From assembly GCF_963678635.1 (NCBI RefSeq), contig NC_087068.1, forward strand, positions 35,475,436-35,539,435: a DNA stretch of 64,000 bases. Direction: 5' to 3'. Below the pieces are notes generated by a model that saw only the letters and a list, made by a program, of their open reading frames with translations, had not been told where the DNA came from and made no database searches. Position 1 is the stretch's first letter, and the number at the start of each line of letters is the position of its first letter. The position numbers and the translations under genes were made by a program. Positions 10,940-21,560 of the stretch are shown here, piece after piece. The DNA is from Symsagittifera roscoffensis. Lineage: Eukaryota; Xenacoelomorpha; Acoela; Convolutidae.

Positions 10940-11365
10940 CAGGAGCGGATTTAGGGGGGGGGGGGGGGGGCGGAAGCCTCTTCCCCTCAGGGATTCGACC
11001 CCATGCCGACCCAAAGAGTCCCCCTTTGAACTATTTCAAAATATCCATTTTTAACTGACGGACCCCAATATTTTTCTAATGGCGCTTTTGGCGCCAAAAT
11101 ATACTAATTTTGAAGGGGAGCGCGCGCCGAAAAAACGCAATTTTTTGGTCAAAAATTTTTAAAAAGTGCCTAAAAATGCTTGTCTTTTGCCTGTTTTTTC
11201 CAAAATTTTGCCTGCGGCGCAGAAATTTTGGCCAAACCAGGGTCTTTTTAGTACTTTGGGAGAGCTCAAAAAATTAAATTGGTCGACCTAAAAAACAGGT
11301 CGACAGAATTTTTAAACATTTTTTGAAAATCCGCCCCCCTCGAGAAAGTCCTAGATCCGCCCCTG
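10940..11365. mobile_element. hAT-like MITE with perfect 8-bp target-site duplication (426 bp)
   Basis: The ends are CAGGAGCGGATTTAGG on the left and, read on the other strand, CAGGGGCGGATCTAGG on the right. Both sides are flanked by ACTAGAAC (10932-10939 and 11366-11373). An 8-bp duplication with CAGG-type ends is typical of hAT transposons. No transposase is encoded, so it is non-autonomous. A 14-G run lies inside the left end. The internal part is shared with the copies at 9.2, 11.7, 48.3 and 52.3 kb. Its right duplication ends 18 bp before the ATG of the NMRAL1-like gene. Confidence 0.85.
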
Positions 11366-11391
11366 ACTAGAACATCAATCGGTTGCAGAGA

Positions 11392-14300
11392 ATGACAGCT
11401 GCCACAGATTCGACTGAAGGGAGAAGAGAGGGGAGCAATGATAGCAAGAAGAGTGTTGCAGTGTTCACTGTGAATAATGAAGTGGGCTTCAGAGTGGCCA
11501 TGGGGCTCAGCTCCCACTACAGGTGAGTCAGTACAAAAGAGGGGGTAGGGTGCTGCTATCATCGGCAAAAATGCGAATGTTACGGGCATTGATGTTTGAA
11601 GTATCTTGAAGCACTACAAAATAATTCAGACTGCAGTTCACATGCCCAATTCCCCAGAAGATATCAAAGGAGGAACACTGCCCCTCCCCTTGACAACTAA
11701 TTGAGAATGAATTGGATTTAAATCATTGTTGACACCAATTTTTGGTCATTAATCCTAAAATATTTCCAACTGGGCCTTGGGCGACTATATATACAAAACT
11801 TGAAAGGGAAGCTCGTTCCGAAAAATTGAAGATGTTTTTTTTTCAAAGATACGCCTGTGGCACCCCACCCAAGAGAGGCAAAATCGGGATATCGAGTCTT
11901 AGTACTTTGGGAGAGATCGGGAAATAAACTTGGTTGTCATAAAAAGGTTCGACTAAAGATTAGAAGTTTTATGAAAATCTCCCCTCGAAAAAATTCTAGA
12001 TACTCTCCTGGTTTAATTAGAATTCAATGCTACCAATAAAATTATTGATACATCCACATCTGCACAAAAAATTAGTCAAATAATAAAGTGACGACTCCAG
12101 GCACCAGATTGCCATTTTATTTACTAACCAAACTGCTACATCTTCGTTGGTCAACGACTTTAAAAAAAAATTAAGATCGCTTATTGGCATCATCTAAACA
12201 TTGGTAGGATTCAGATTAGAATCCGCCCAGATGTAGTTTTGTATTTAGAGTGAAAGCTGTGATTTTGAGTGATGGTGGGGATGATAGCAGGTCAGAATCA
12301 TTGAAAGAAAATGGAGTTGAAGTGCACATTGCAGACGAATTCAACAAAGAGACTGTGTTCAATATCCTGCATGGATGCTACGCCTGTTTCCTAGCCACGA
12401 AAACAGTGTTCACAGAACCAAACTTCCAACAAAATGAGGTTCGTTCAATTGATTCTTAAGGATTTTACAGTGACCGTCGGCTGAAATTAAACTTTTGTTT
12501 TATCATCAGCTGCAAACTATGAACAAACTTGCCTTCTGCCCACTAACAACTTTGGGCGAGTGTATCGGCAATTTTAACCTTGTTCCCAGCCTTGTTCCCA
12601 GCGACATTAAAAAAATTGCCCCAATGTCGGTAAAAAAAACGGGTTCAATGTTTGGTTTTTTGTCTCAATTCGAGCAAACAAAGCGAGCGAGCAAGCTTAT
12701 AATAGGAGGAAAATTTTCATTTGTGCTGAGTTTGAAGCCGAGAAAACTTTGCTTTGCTCGAATAAGGCTACTTTTTTGCGCCATTTTTGGAATAATAAAG
12801 CCTGAAAAAACTTTTTCAAATTTTTTTTTGTTTGTCTAACCATTTTTCTACAAAAATGTTGTCCAATTTGCTTTGTTCACTATGATTGTCAAATGTGGCT
12901 GTTCTAATATTTCGTTCCGATCCTTTCATCACACCACGCACAAAAAACGACACAATTTGAACGAAAACTTTTTTGTAGCTAAGAATTTAGTCGAAACATC
13001 TGTTGCTACTTGCAGAGGAATCGACTCTCCAAGTTTCAGATTTAGTTTTTTTTCCAAAAAACTGTTCCGCAAAATTTAACACTGGCACATTTTTCTAATG
13101 GTTTTATTCTTTTCTATACATTTATTCCTTTAGATTGAGAGGGGAATCTTAGTGGTGGAGCAATGTAAGGCAGCCAATATCTCCCATTTAATACATTTGA
13201 CACATGTGACTGTGGAATTCTCTATTGGAATTCTGGCCAGACAAAATGACGCCAAGGAGTTCATAGAGCGACAGATCAGAAAACTGGCCATACCATCCAC
13301 AGGACTAATTCTTCCAGTGCCTTATGAAGTTCTCTTCACAGTGCACAAACCAGTCAGATACAGTGGCCACAAATATTTTCTCAGTCAGTTCATTTTCTGC
13401 TGTACGTTTGAACTACCAGGTGTTAATTGATGAGAAAACTTTATTAGAAGAAGCATCCAGCACAGCCCAACAAAATCTCCAAAAAGTTATGAGAATATTT
13501 TTTTCTTGTTTGCCAAAAACATCATTTTTACTTAATAAAACTCAAAATCTTCAAGTTTAAAAACCGTTTCAAATATTTTGGAGATTTTTACCATTCTAAA
13601 GCTTTGTTGGACTGTGTCAGAGGCTTATTTTGATATCATTTTCTTATCAATTAACTGATAGTTTTAGCGTTATTCTTGATTAACGCCAGAATGACTAACT
13701 TTTGGAGCTTAATTTTGGTTCCGGATTTGCATTTTGACTAATCTTAGCCCAATTTGAGTAAAACGCTTTTGGAATTTCAAGTTTATTCCTTTTTGGGCTA
13801 ATAATTTAAATCAGCTATAGATAGGTCGAATAATATTCGCGTGTTCCAGCGGCTTGGTCGACATTGAAGTCGAACACCTTCACTATGGGCCTTTATGAAA
13901 TCCAAGTTTTTTGATGACTGCGGTTGTGTACACTCAATAGTATTATGAGACAGGGAACCGTTTTCAAAAATAAATGACAACGTTAAAATTTCTATACGTT
14001 TCATGTTTTTCGAGACCAAACAATATTTTTTTGCTGTGTTCTGAAGAAATCCCAATGGGAGAGACTGCCTTCGACGGCATCAGTTTGGAGCATGTAGGAG
14101 AGATAGTGGGGGGCATTCTGGCCCAGGGACCGAAAGCATTCGGCAAGGACTACGCAGTGTCTGCCGGCAAACTCACTGTGGAAGAGATGGCATCCATCAT
14201 GAGTCGGCAGCTCCATCCAGCCGACATCAGAGACGCCAAAGTTAGCGCAGAATAATTATTAGGTTCAACTTAGGTCGCAACTTCGGTTCTGCTGTACCAT

Positions 14301-14596
14301 TCCACTGAACGTTTTCTATTTTGTACCTTTTTCATTAAAAAATATCTCACAAATTTCTAAGATACATTCTGTGTTTTCTGTAATTGTGTTAGATGACTGT
14401 GAATGAGTTGCGACAACAAGGGGCGGAAACGCCGGGGAGTGAGGACATTGCAAACATGTATGAGTTCATGAGCAGGATGGACTTGAGACACAACATCGAC
14501 CTCACCCGCTCCCTCTGTCCATCTTTACTATCATTCGACCAGTGGGTGTCCAAACAAAGAGACCAATTCAAGCACATCCTCACACAGAACAAATGA
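11392..14596 (+). CDS. NMRAL1/HSCARG-like NmrA-family protein, five exons, 334 aa
   Basis: Exons: 11392-11522, 12249-12438, 13134-13419, 14047-14240, 14393-14596. All introns are GT/AG, phases agree and the total is 1005 nt. Support is clearest in the C-terminal half: IPMGETAFDGISLEHVG (compare VPMDGMSVSDLG in human NMRAL1), DAKMTVNELRQQG (DAKMTPEDYEKLG), DIANMYEFM and SFDQWVSKQRDQF (TLDQWLEQHKGDF). Human NMRAL1 (299 aa) is a cytosolic NADPH sensor without known catalysis. The N-terminal Rossmann strand is present (SVAVF, residues 21-25), but the glycine-rich loop reads TVNNEVG, so two of the three glycines are lost, and the VTRNP stretch reads VILSD. NADPH binding is therefore probably weakened or gone. 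TTGCAG at 11381-11386 could be an acceptor of a 5' UTR intron. The exon 3/4 junction is the least certain. Confidence 0.75.
11741..12016. mobile_element. MITE-family remnant in intron 1 of the NMRAL1-like gene
   Basis: It contains family blocks such as TAGTACTTTGGGAGAG, TGGTTGTCATAAAAAGGTTCGAC and a terminus-like CTAGATACTCTCCTGG. The left end is missing. It has the same orientation as the complete copy at 10940-11365. Confidence 0.5.
13461..13616. repeat. Short palindrome-ended repeat in intron 3
   Basis: The ends are CACAGCCCAACAAAATCTCC and, inverted, CACAGTCCAACAAAGC. A related copy with the same ends lies at 44432-44620, and homology continues about 120 bases beyond the right end (AGGCTTATTTTGATAT onward). 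It looks like a small MITE or part of a larger dispersed repeat. Confidence 0.5.
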
Positions 14597-15176
14597 CAAA
14601 CGAACTCACTAAAAAACGACCTACAAATATAGACCCAATCGCTGTATTATTAACTAATTAAAACTATCTATCGCACTGTTTTCATAGTTTATTGCTAGAC
14701 CTCGGTACAATTCATTGTTGTTCCTACTTTGGAAGAAGTCAGCGGAATCCACTTACATTTTGGAACATGTTAAGAGAGGTACAGCAACAGCTCGCAACAA
14801 AAAACAACTCGCGAAAAGAGACAACTCTATAAATCGCGGAAGAAATTTAAAATTCCCTTTAATCTAAATGTGAAACAAAAAAAGCGATGAAACCTCAATT
14901 CCTGTGAGGCGTCAAAACATCTTGGGTATTAAGTGATTTTACAGATCAAAGTTAAATTAAAGAGATTCCAGCAGCGAAATTAGATAAAAATTTTGATAAT
15001 GTTTTAGAGTTTCTGATATCCTTTGTTGCAACTGTTCATATTAAGGACATTTAGAAAGCTTTTCTCCGGATTTGAACTAAATCAAGCAATTCCCGGTTAA
15101 ACTTTGCTTCTTTCTTATTTGTTGAAGGAATTTTAGTAGAGTGGGGTGAACATAACTCATTCTCTATTGAAAAGCT

Positions 15177-15967
15177 CTATGCCATTCTTCGACCAAATTG
15201 TTGATTTTTTTTACTTCCATTTTTTGCCTTGCTGAATTGATTCCATATAGTTGGTTTGAAATCTGGATCTTTTCGTAGAATTCCACGTTCATATTCCCGT
15301 TTTTCGAAATAAACGAGATATGACCAAAGCTGCTCATTCGCAGTTTTTGTTGTGTAGAGAGCTTCTAGTGCCAACTTCAAGTCTTATTCAGGAATGAGAG
15401 CCAGCGCAATAAATTATTTCACTTTCTTTCTAACAGCTTTGTCTTTTCTGTATTCAATGGCTAAACCTACTCCTGCGCAAAATGAAAAAAAAAGCACTAT
15501 TTCACGGACGCTGTGGATAAACTCCGATTTAAAAGCAAAATTTAGTGCTTTTTCGAAATCAATAACATTTTCTGTTGTCTCTAATAAGGGGTTCAGTTCA
15601 CATAACACATGAATTGATCGTTGATATTTCTGCTGAAATTTTCGTTGTAACAGAAAGTAAACCATCGGGAGGGAGCAGTAATTTATAACAGCGTGTGCAG
15701 TATTTACTTGATAGAATAAAGAGGGACAACTTTTTGATGTGCCATCAGCGTGCCAAGTTGTGTAATGCTTGAAAATGTCCAAATTTGCCTCACTGGTGAA
15801 CACAAAAAGTTGGTCGGAATCCCCGGACCCGAGTCATAAACCAAGAGGTTCTCCCTTAGAATGGTTTGAAGTTCCATAGGAACTGCGATATCCCCTACGG
15901 TCTTTAGCACAACTCCAAGGATTCTTTCTCGTTGAATCGCTTTTGCAACCGACGTAAGTTTGAACAT
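15177..15967 (-). pseudogene. MULE-family transposase remnant (FLYWCH-associated type)
   Basis: Minus-strand ORFs 15704-15967, 15414-15803 and 15177-15380 form one broken protein. Key blocks are AVPMELQTILRENLLVYDSG, then NLDIFKHYTTWHADGT (WxxDGT carries a catalytic aspartate in MULE transposases), YQVNTAHA, DFEKALNFAF and the FF-F-A segment. The last two ORFs are in the same frame, interrupted by two stops near 15414 and 15375; the first is joined by a frameshift at about 15805. The order follows the DDE core of Mutator-like transposases. The N-terminal zinc finger and C-terminal part are missing. Confidence 0.6.
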
Positions 15968-16413
15968 TTTTGCTGCGCACTCCTCGCAAATTTACCTTTT
16001 GCTCTCCAGATGTACTACAAATAGTGAGGACTATTTTCTGAAGCTATTTGTCAGTGTTTGTTTTCTCCCACGATTTTAACTGCTTTGCAAATGCAATTTT
16101 TAGGGTCTTTTCGAGCATCTCCAGGTTAATAACCCGTTTTTCTCATTAAATTCAACTTCATTAGTTTTTCATCTCCAAAGGTCAATATTTGACGCGTAGT
16201 GAATTGCAACATTATTCGAAAGAGTAGAAACATATTTAAAAACCAAAAACGATTAAAAAAAAAGCAATCAATGTTTTGGAATCAATTTTTGTTGTTAATC
16301 TTACAGCGGGACCCAATGATAAAAACCACACGTGATGTGAGAGCTTCGATAGGAAGACGACTTGAAGACTGGGAAAATAGTAAGTTCAATATTCTACTAC
16401 AAGAAGCCAAACG

Positions 16414-18030
16414 ATGTTCACAAAAACAACCGAGGAAACCTATGAAAAAAAAAACAGATCTGAAGACGAGCACACGGTTTTTGCACGAATGATGATGGAA
16501 GGGAAAGTTCGATCTGCCATGCGTTGGCTGACAAGCAGATCTGGCGGAGGTTTGCTCCATCCAAATGACGAAGTTATTGATTCCACAACAAAAACAAGAA
16601 AATTAGTCATCGACATTCTGAAAGAAAAGCATCCCGTAGCAAAACAGTCAAAAGAAGAAGCAAGAACACAAGTAGACAGCTTGCCTGAGTTAGAAACAGT
16701 AACCATCACTTCTTCTTATATAGAAAAATTTGCGAGGTCAATGCACGGTGGAGCCGTACCTTCAGGAACAGATTCGGAACACTGGAAAGACGCATTTCTT
16801 CGATTTGGAGGACACATTTCGGCTTTGAGAGACGAAGTGGCAGCGCTGATCACAAAGATAGCTAACGAAATTATTGCATGGAACCAAATACGAGCATTGA
16901 TGTCAGGTCGTCTGATCGCTTTGGAAAAGTGCCCCGGAGTTAGACCCATTGGAATAGGTGAGTGTTTGCGAAGAGTAATGTGTAAATGTATGGCCGAAGC
17001 GACCAAAAAAGATCTCGAAGAAACCTGTGGATCTCAACAACTAGCTTGTGGTGTGAAAGCAGGAATAGAAGGAGCTGTACACGCAGTGGAGGAGTTGTTT
17101 AATAGCACCAAAGAGGACAGACATGGTCTTCTATTGATGGATGCCTCAAATGCATTCAATGCATTGAACAGGGAAACGGCTCTATGGAATGCTAGAATAC
17201 TTTGGCCAAGGTGCTCACGATTTCTTTTCAACACATATAGAGGGTATGCGCCGCTAATTGTTGCAGGAACGACAGAACTTCTTTTTAGTAGTGAAGGCAC
17301 TACACAGGGTGATCCACTAGCGATGTTATTCTATGGGGTTTCATTGATGCCATTGATTGAATCACTCAAAGACCGAGATAAGTATTTACAAACATGGTAT
17401 CCAGATGATTCGGGATTTCTCGGCGCACTACAAAACCTGGTTGAATGGTTGTCATCTTTGACTGAAAACGGCCCGAAGTATGGCTATTACCCCGAGCCAA
17501 GCAAAAGTTATTTGGTTGTTCACCCGAACTTTGTTGAAAAAGCTCATCAATTGTTTGACAGGTTCGCCATCAGAATAGTTGAAGGCAGAAAATATTTAGG
17601 CGGATTTATTGGCTCTGATGAAGGCAAAATTCGTTTCACTTTAAAAAAGGTCCAAGAATGCTTGGATTGTCTTGGCGAGTTGTCCAAAGTGGCAGAAAAA
17701 GAACCTCAAGCTGCTTTAGTGGGATTAACAAGATCACTGCAATGCGAATGGAATTTTGTCCAGAGAGTAGTCAAAGATACGTCGCAGTTGTTTGCTCCTC
17801 TCGAGAAGATATTGGAGGAAAACTTTTTGCCAAGCTTACTAGGAACTTCTAGTGTCACACACTCAGATCGTGTTTTGTATTCACTTCCTGTCAAAAGAGG
17901 GGGACTAGGTGTGCGAAATCCAATAGAAGGTGCCGAACTAACATTTTCCACTTCACGTGAAGCAACTGACTGTCTCGTGAGTTCGATCCTTTTCCAAATT
18001 TCGACCAAACTCTACACAAAACAAAGATGA
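16414..18030 (+). CDS. Reverse transcriptase of RT-REL retroelement (538 aa, near-intact)
   Basis: The order of RT blocks is complete: AVPSGTDSEHWKDAF, CRR-region LIALEKCPGVRPIGIGECLRR, motif A MDASNAFNALNR (Asp243), motif B SEGTTQGDPLAM, motif C YPDDSG (Asp331 and Asp332), GPKYGYYPEPSK and KYLGGFIGS. The thumb block SLPVKRGGLGVRNP follows. Members of this family usually have alanine before the DD pair; here it is proline (residue 330), which may impair activity. The true N-terminus lies upstream in another frame (16309-16430), so a frameshift is likely at about 16430. Its stop overlaps an ATG (ATGA at 18027-18030) that opens the REL ORF. The protein would reverse-transcribe element RNA at a nicked target. 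Confidence 0.7.
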   Translation: MFTKTTEETYEKKNRSEDEHTVFARMMMEGKVRSAMRWLTSRSGGGLLHPNDEVIDSTTKTRKLVIDILKEKHPVAKQSKEEARTQVDSLPELETVTITSSYIEKFARSMHGGAVPSGTDSEHWKDAFLRFGGHISALRDEVAALITKIANEIIAWNQIRALMSGRLIALEKCPGVRPIGIGECLRRVMCKCMAEATKKDLEETCGSQQLACGVKAGIEGAVHAVEELFNSTKEDRHGLLLMDASNAFNALNRETALWNARILWPRCSRFLFNTYRGYAPLIVAGTTELLFSSEGTTQGDPLAMLFYGVSLMPLIESLKDRDKYLQTWYPDDSGFLGALQNLVEWLSSLTENGPKYGYYPEPSKSYLVVHPNFVEKAHQLFDRFAIRIVEGRKYLGGFIGSDEGKIRFTLKKVQECLDCLGELSKVAEKEPQAALVGLTRSLQCEWNFVQRVVKDTSQLFAPLEKILEENFLPSLLGTSSVTHSDRVLYSLPVKRGGLGVRNPIEGAELTFSTSREATDCLVSSILFQISTKLYTKQR

Positions 18031-18859
18031 GAGAAGCAAGAAAAAACCACGAGGAGAAACAAAATGCTGTGGACAAAGATAAACTCGATGAATTGCTTGC
18101 AGTTTTACCAGCAGATCAGAAACGAGCGATCCGGAGAATAATCGACAACAGTTGTTCCTTGTGGCTAACTTCACTGCCCTTGTTGAAAGATAATTTTGAT
18201 TTGTCAGCCACAGAGTTCAGAGACGCTCTATGTGTCAGGTACAGAATACCATTCAAACGTTCTTTCTCGAGATGCGATGGATGTCAACAAGATTTTGACT
18301 TACAGAATGCACTTTCTTGCAAGAAGGGCGGACTGGTAACACTACGACACAACGAAATAGAGACGCAGTGGGCGATCTTGCTTCAATTTTGTGGAAAGAT
18401 GTGACAAGAGAACCTGTCGTAAAAAAACCAGATGTAGAAAATGGAACCCCGGCACTAATTGCAGATCTTTCAGCTCGTGGGGGTTGGGATAGACAGTCGG
18501 CTGCGTCGTTCGACATCAGTGTTACAGACACTGACGCTCCGTTTTACCAAAACCGCAATCCCATGAATGTACTGAAAACTGCAGAGATTGAGAAGAAAAA
18601 TAAGTATGGACCAGCTTGTGAAGAAAAGCACATGTCTTTCACTCCACTTGTCACTTCAATAGATGTTGTTTTGGCACCGGAGTTCACGTTTTTCCTCAAA
18701 CGACTAGCAGATGGTCTGGCATCAAAATGGGACCGCCCATATAGTCATGTCATGTGCTGGGTGAGATGTAGAATTTCATTCGCTATACTAAGAGGCACAA
18801 GATCCAAATGGCGATCCCTCGGCGTTGAGGATGGTTACACAATTGGAATGGCATTCTAA
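18027..18859 (+). pseudogene. REL endonuclease region of the second RT-REL copy, frameshifted
   Basis: ORF 18027-18404 carries LWLTSLPLLKDNF, EFRDALCVRYRIPF, CDGC...NALSCKKGGLVTLRH. ORF 18317-18859, in another frame, continues with DISVTDTDAPF, KHMSFTPLVTSI, FFLKRLADGLASKWDRPY and ISFAILRGTRS. The break lies between about 18317 and 18400. The expected ARLDI and FFDV blocks are degraded (IADLSARG, SFDISVTD). The two pieces match the same domain at 2115-2954 and 38873-39667. Confidence 0.65.
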
Positions 18860-19313
18860 AAATTCACACGCTGTTAACTGGGGCTTTCATCGCGCATAAC
18901 TGACTCCTATGATATTAGAATTTCGACACCATTTGCATATTATTTTGAAGAATATGAGATGTTTGAAGATAAAAACACAGGATGACAACTGTGAACAAGC
19001 AACGAAAAACTTTTCCTAGCACCATTTGAAACCAATTTATTTTGATTTTAGGTTAAGTTTACACTGTTGCGAATGAAAAAAAATTGTTGTTAAACGAACA
19101 AAAAGACTCATATCTTTCCCCAATAACTGTTTTGAATTAAGTACAAAATTAATTGAAATTTAGTGGGAGATTATGGATCTTTGTTAAGGTATTTTTAAAG
19201 CATTATCTTACGAGTTTTTTGCTAGTTATCGTCCTTTGCGAGTTGTCGTAATTGCTAAATTATATGAGTGGTGTTTTTTGCGAGTTGTCTTTTGTTGCGA
19301 GTTGTCGTGTTAC

Positions 19314-20142
19314 GGTTTAAAGGTTTGTCACTGGAATCCAGGAACATAGAGACACTAAATGGTGCGCATATCCAGTGCACAGTTCGGCCTCGTAATGTAT
19401 ACCCGGGATAGTACTTTACTCAGGCTAATAACGGAAATCTAAATCATAGTTTTCTACGGAGCAGACAACGTTGATGATTAAAGTAGTTTTTAAAGTACAT
19501 AGTTTTTTTAAAGGGAATAATCTTTTGATTAAGTATGTACTATGATCCCAGATTACATAGCCAGATGCATACTTTGGACTTCCAGCCAGGAATTTTAAGG
19601 GTCCAGGGAACGCATAATCCAAATTTTATGACGACTCATCAAGTTGCTCCGCTAAGCAATTTCCAAAGCTACAGTGGAATTTCCGAACACTTTTAATGAT
19701 TACTTTTATTTACGAGTTAGGTTAGAAATATTACACCAAACTCATTGCTAGTGTAATTATTGGACTATTTTTAGTGCGTTTTCACAAGTTTATGTATGTT
19801 GCTCATTGTTTAATCGCAAACAATTTCAGAGCGTTCGAAATTTCAAAATTAATTTATATTAAGAACTCAAGTAGCAAAACAGAGCAAATTAAATATTTTC
19901 AGTAACTCCCTAAAAACATAAAACTATTGCACATGTTTTCGTCTTGTTCATGGACACTTAAACAGTCACTTCGGTCACTCACACTAAAATTTCCACTAGT
20001 ACCAGGTGCAATACACTTGCTTATACCAAAAGTAACACAGAAGCGAGGATTCTCTTTGCAAACACTAGCGGGAACACGACAAAAAGCAGCTCTAGAAAGT
20101 GCAAAAAAAATAGAACTAAGCCTCGAATTAGCAAAAAAAATC
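19314..20142. other. Non-coding stretch
   Basis: No supported gene. The part 19927-20142 next to the tRNA-like sequence could be the body of a SINE read on the minus strand. Confidence 0.25.
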
Positions 20143-20224
20143 GGCTAGATCTAGAATTCGATCTGCGACCTACCGCAATCAAGAGATTTTGAGTCTCACG
20201 CAGTAACCACTCAGCGACGCACAC
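20143..20224 (-). repeat. tRNA-Leu(CAA)-like sequence, pseudo-tRNA or SINE head
   Basis: On the minus strand, CGCTGAGTGGTTACTGCG matches a class-II D arm and box A. The arm TGAGA-CTCAAAA-TCTC gives anticodon CAA, a long variable arm follows, and GATCGAATTC matches box B. The 82-nt length suits a leucine tRNA. The acceptor ends do not pair (GTGTGCG against TCTAGCC), so it is unlikely to be a working tRNA. Confidence 0.5.
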
Positions 20225-20778
20225 TTGACCACCGACAAACACTAGTCACAAATAAAGCAGCTACAAATTCTAATAAAAATGCCAAAGCCATTCAGCAAAT
20301 GTGGTACCAAGTACAAATAGACACAATTTTGCGAGTAATAATTGGGAATATAATAAACTGAAGGTATCCACGCTAACTTTGCATGTAACAAATCGCAAAA
20401 CATAAAGCAACATAATGTGTAAATTATGAATTTCAAAAAATTGCGAGATAAATTGAGTTAGAAAATTTCTGAACTCGAGTTGATTTTGTCATGTTTAAAA
20501 GTATGAATGTCATGTTTAAAACATAGCTTTTTTCGGTTCATTTGATGAACTAAAATGCATCCACTCTGTTAACTTATTACTATTGGAAAGTCAAAGCACA
20601 TGCTATCAAAAAGCTGTAAAGGTGCCCCAAAAGTTGCACCAATATTTGCGACTTAGATTAGAAAAAAATGAAGGTTCTTAATAACACACTAAATTGACGC
20701 TAGAGTAAATAAGCGGAATAGTATGAAGAAAGAGCTTTGCAATTTGCTTGCTTGTAATTCAACTGAATAAAGATTGCA

Positions 20779-20840
20779 CGCGCTATACAACTAGATCTAT
20801 CAATTGTATTGCGCGTGCGATACAACTAGATCTATCAAAT
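20779..20840. repeat. 36-base direct duplication
   Basis: The string ATACAACTAGATCTATCAA preceded by GCGC occurs twice, about 36 bases apart, just before the larger tandem repeat. Confidence 0.6.
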
Positions 20841-21560
20841 TAAGATAGTTGTTAAAAAAACATGTCCAGCCATTGTAAAATCTGCCTCGTCGCAAACTTA
20901 CCAAGCTGTAATAAAGCCTAAGCATACTCAATCCTAAATTTTTTAATTGACAAAAAAATTCAGTCCCCCTTCCCTTCCGAACACGCAAACTTTTTGCACT
21001 CGTCAACGGATGCAATAAGAGTCTACTAAGCCGATATAAAATACACCAAAATCTATCGAGCCGAAAAAAAAATCGAAAAAATGAAATTTAAACACCGAGT
21101 TGGTAAAATTACAACCAACATAAAAAACAGATTTAGAATAGGCCGTACATTTAAAAAGCTAACATGCTCAAAATATAATTTTTGCAACAGTTATTAAGAT
21201 AGTTGTTAAAAAAACATGTCCAGCCAATGTAAAATCTGCCTCGTCGCAAAACTTACCATGCTGTAATAAAGCCTAAGCATACTACCTAAGCATACACCCA
21301 ATCCTAATTTTTTTAATTGACAAAAAAATTCAGTCCCCCTACCCTTCCGAACACGCAAACTTATTGCACTCATCAACTGATGCAATAAGAGTCTACTAAT
21401 CCGATATAAAATACACCGAAATCTATCGAGCCGGAAAAAAAATCGAAAAATTGAAATTTAAACACCGAGTTGGTAAAATTACAACCAACATAAAAAACAG
21501 ATTTAGAATAGGCGGTACATTTAAAAAGCTAACATGCTCAAAATATAATTTTTGCAACAG
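20841..21560. repeat. Tandem repeat of about 355 bp, two copies
   Basis: Copy 1 is 20841-21190 and copy 2 is 21195-21560. Both begin TAAGATAGTTGTTAAAAAAA and end ATTTTTGCAACAG. They differ by a few substitutions and a short insertion in copy 2 (a repeated CCTAAGCATAC). The high identity means a recent duplication. No coding content is seen. Confidence 0.85.

Larger units (their letters stand above)
16290..18859 (+). mobile_element. RT-REL retroelement, second copy, nested in the MULE
   Basis: The leading part (LQRDPMIKTTRDVRASIG, 16309 onward) is followed by a long RT ORF (16414-18030) and REL ORFs (18027-18404, 18317-18859). It lacks the PHD finger seen in the first copy and starts right after an acceptor-like TTAATCTTACAG, so a spliced or truncated 5' end is possible. 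It has fewer frame breaks than the copies at 2-5 kb and 28.7-39.7 kb. Confidence 0.7.
14779..19313. mobile_element. Apparent MULE-type DNA transposon, about 4.5 kb, with nested RT-REL element
   Basis: The left end (14779-14814) and right end (19276-19313, inverted) share the core CTCGCAACAAAA followed by ACAACTCGC. The ACAACTCGC motif is repeated several times near both ends, including GCGAGTTGTC at about 19229. Between them lie a minus-strand MULE transposase remnant (15177-15967) and a plus-strand RT-REL retroelement (about 16290-18859). I found no convincing 9-10 bp target duplication. The left end begins about 180 bp after the stop of the NMRAL1-like gene. Confidence 0.5.

Noticed and set aside
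18020-18035. ATGA stop-start overlap as programmed reinitiation
   Set aside because: Family copies suggest one continuous frame here, so a simple frameshift explains it better.
20841-21560. CRISPR-like array
   Set aside because: Units are about 355 bp, only two, and without spacer organisation; the setting is eukaryotic.
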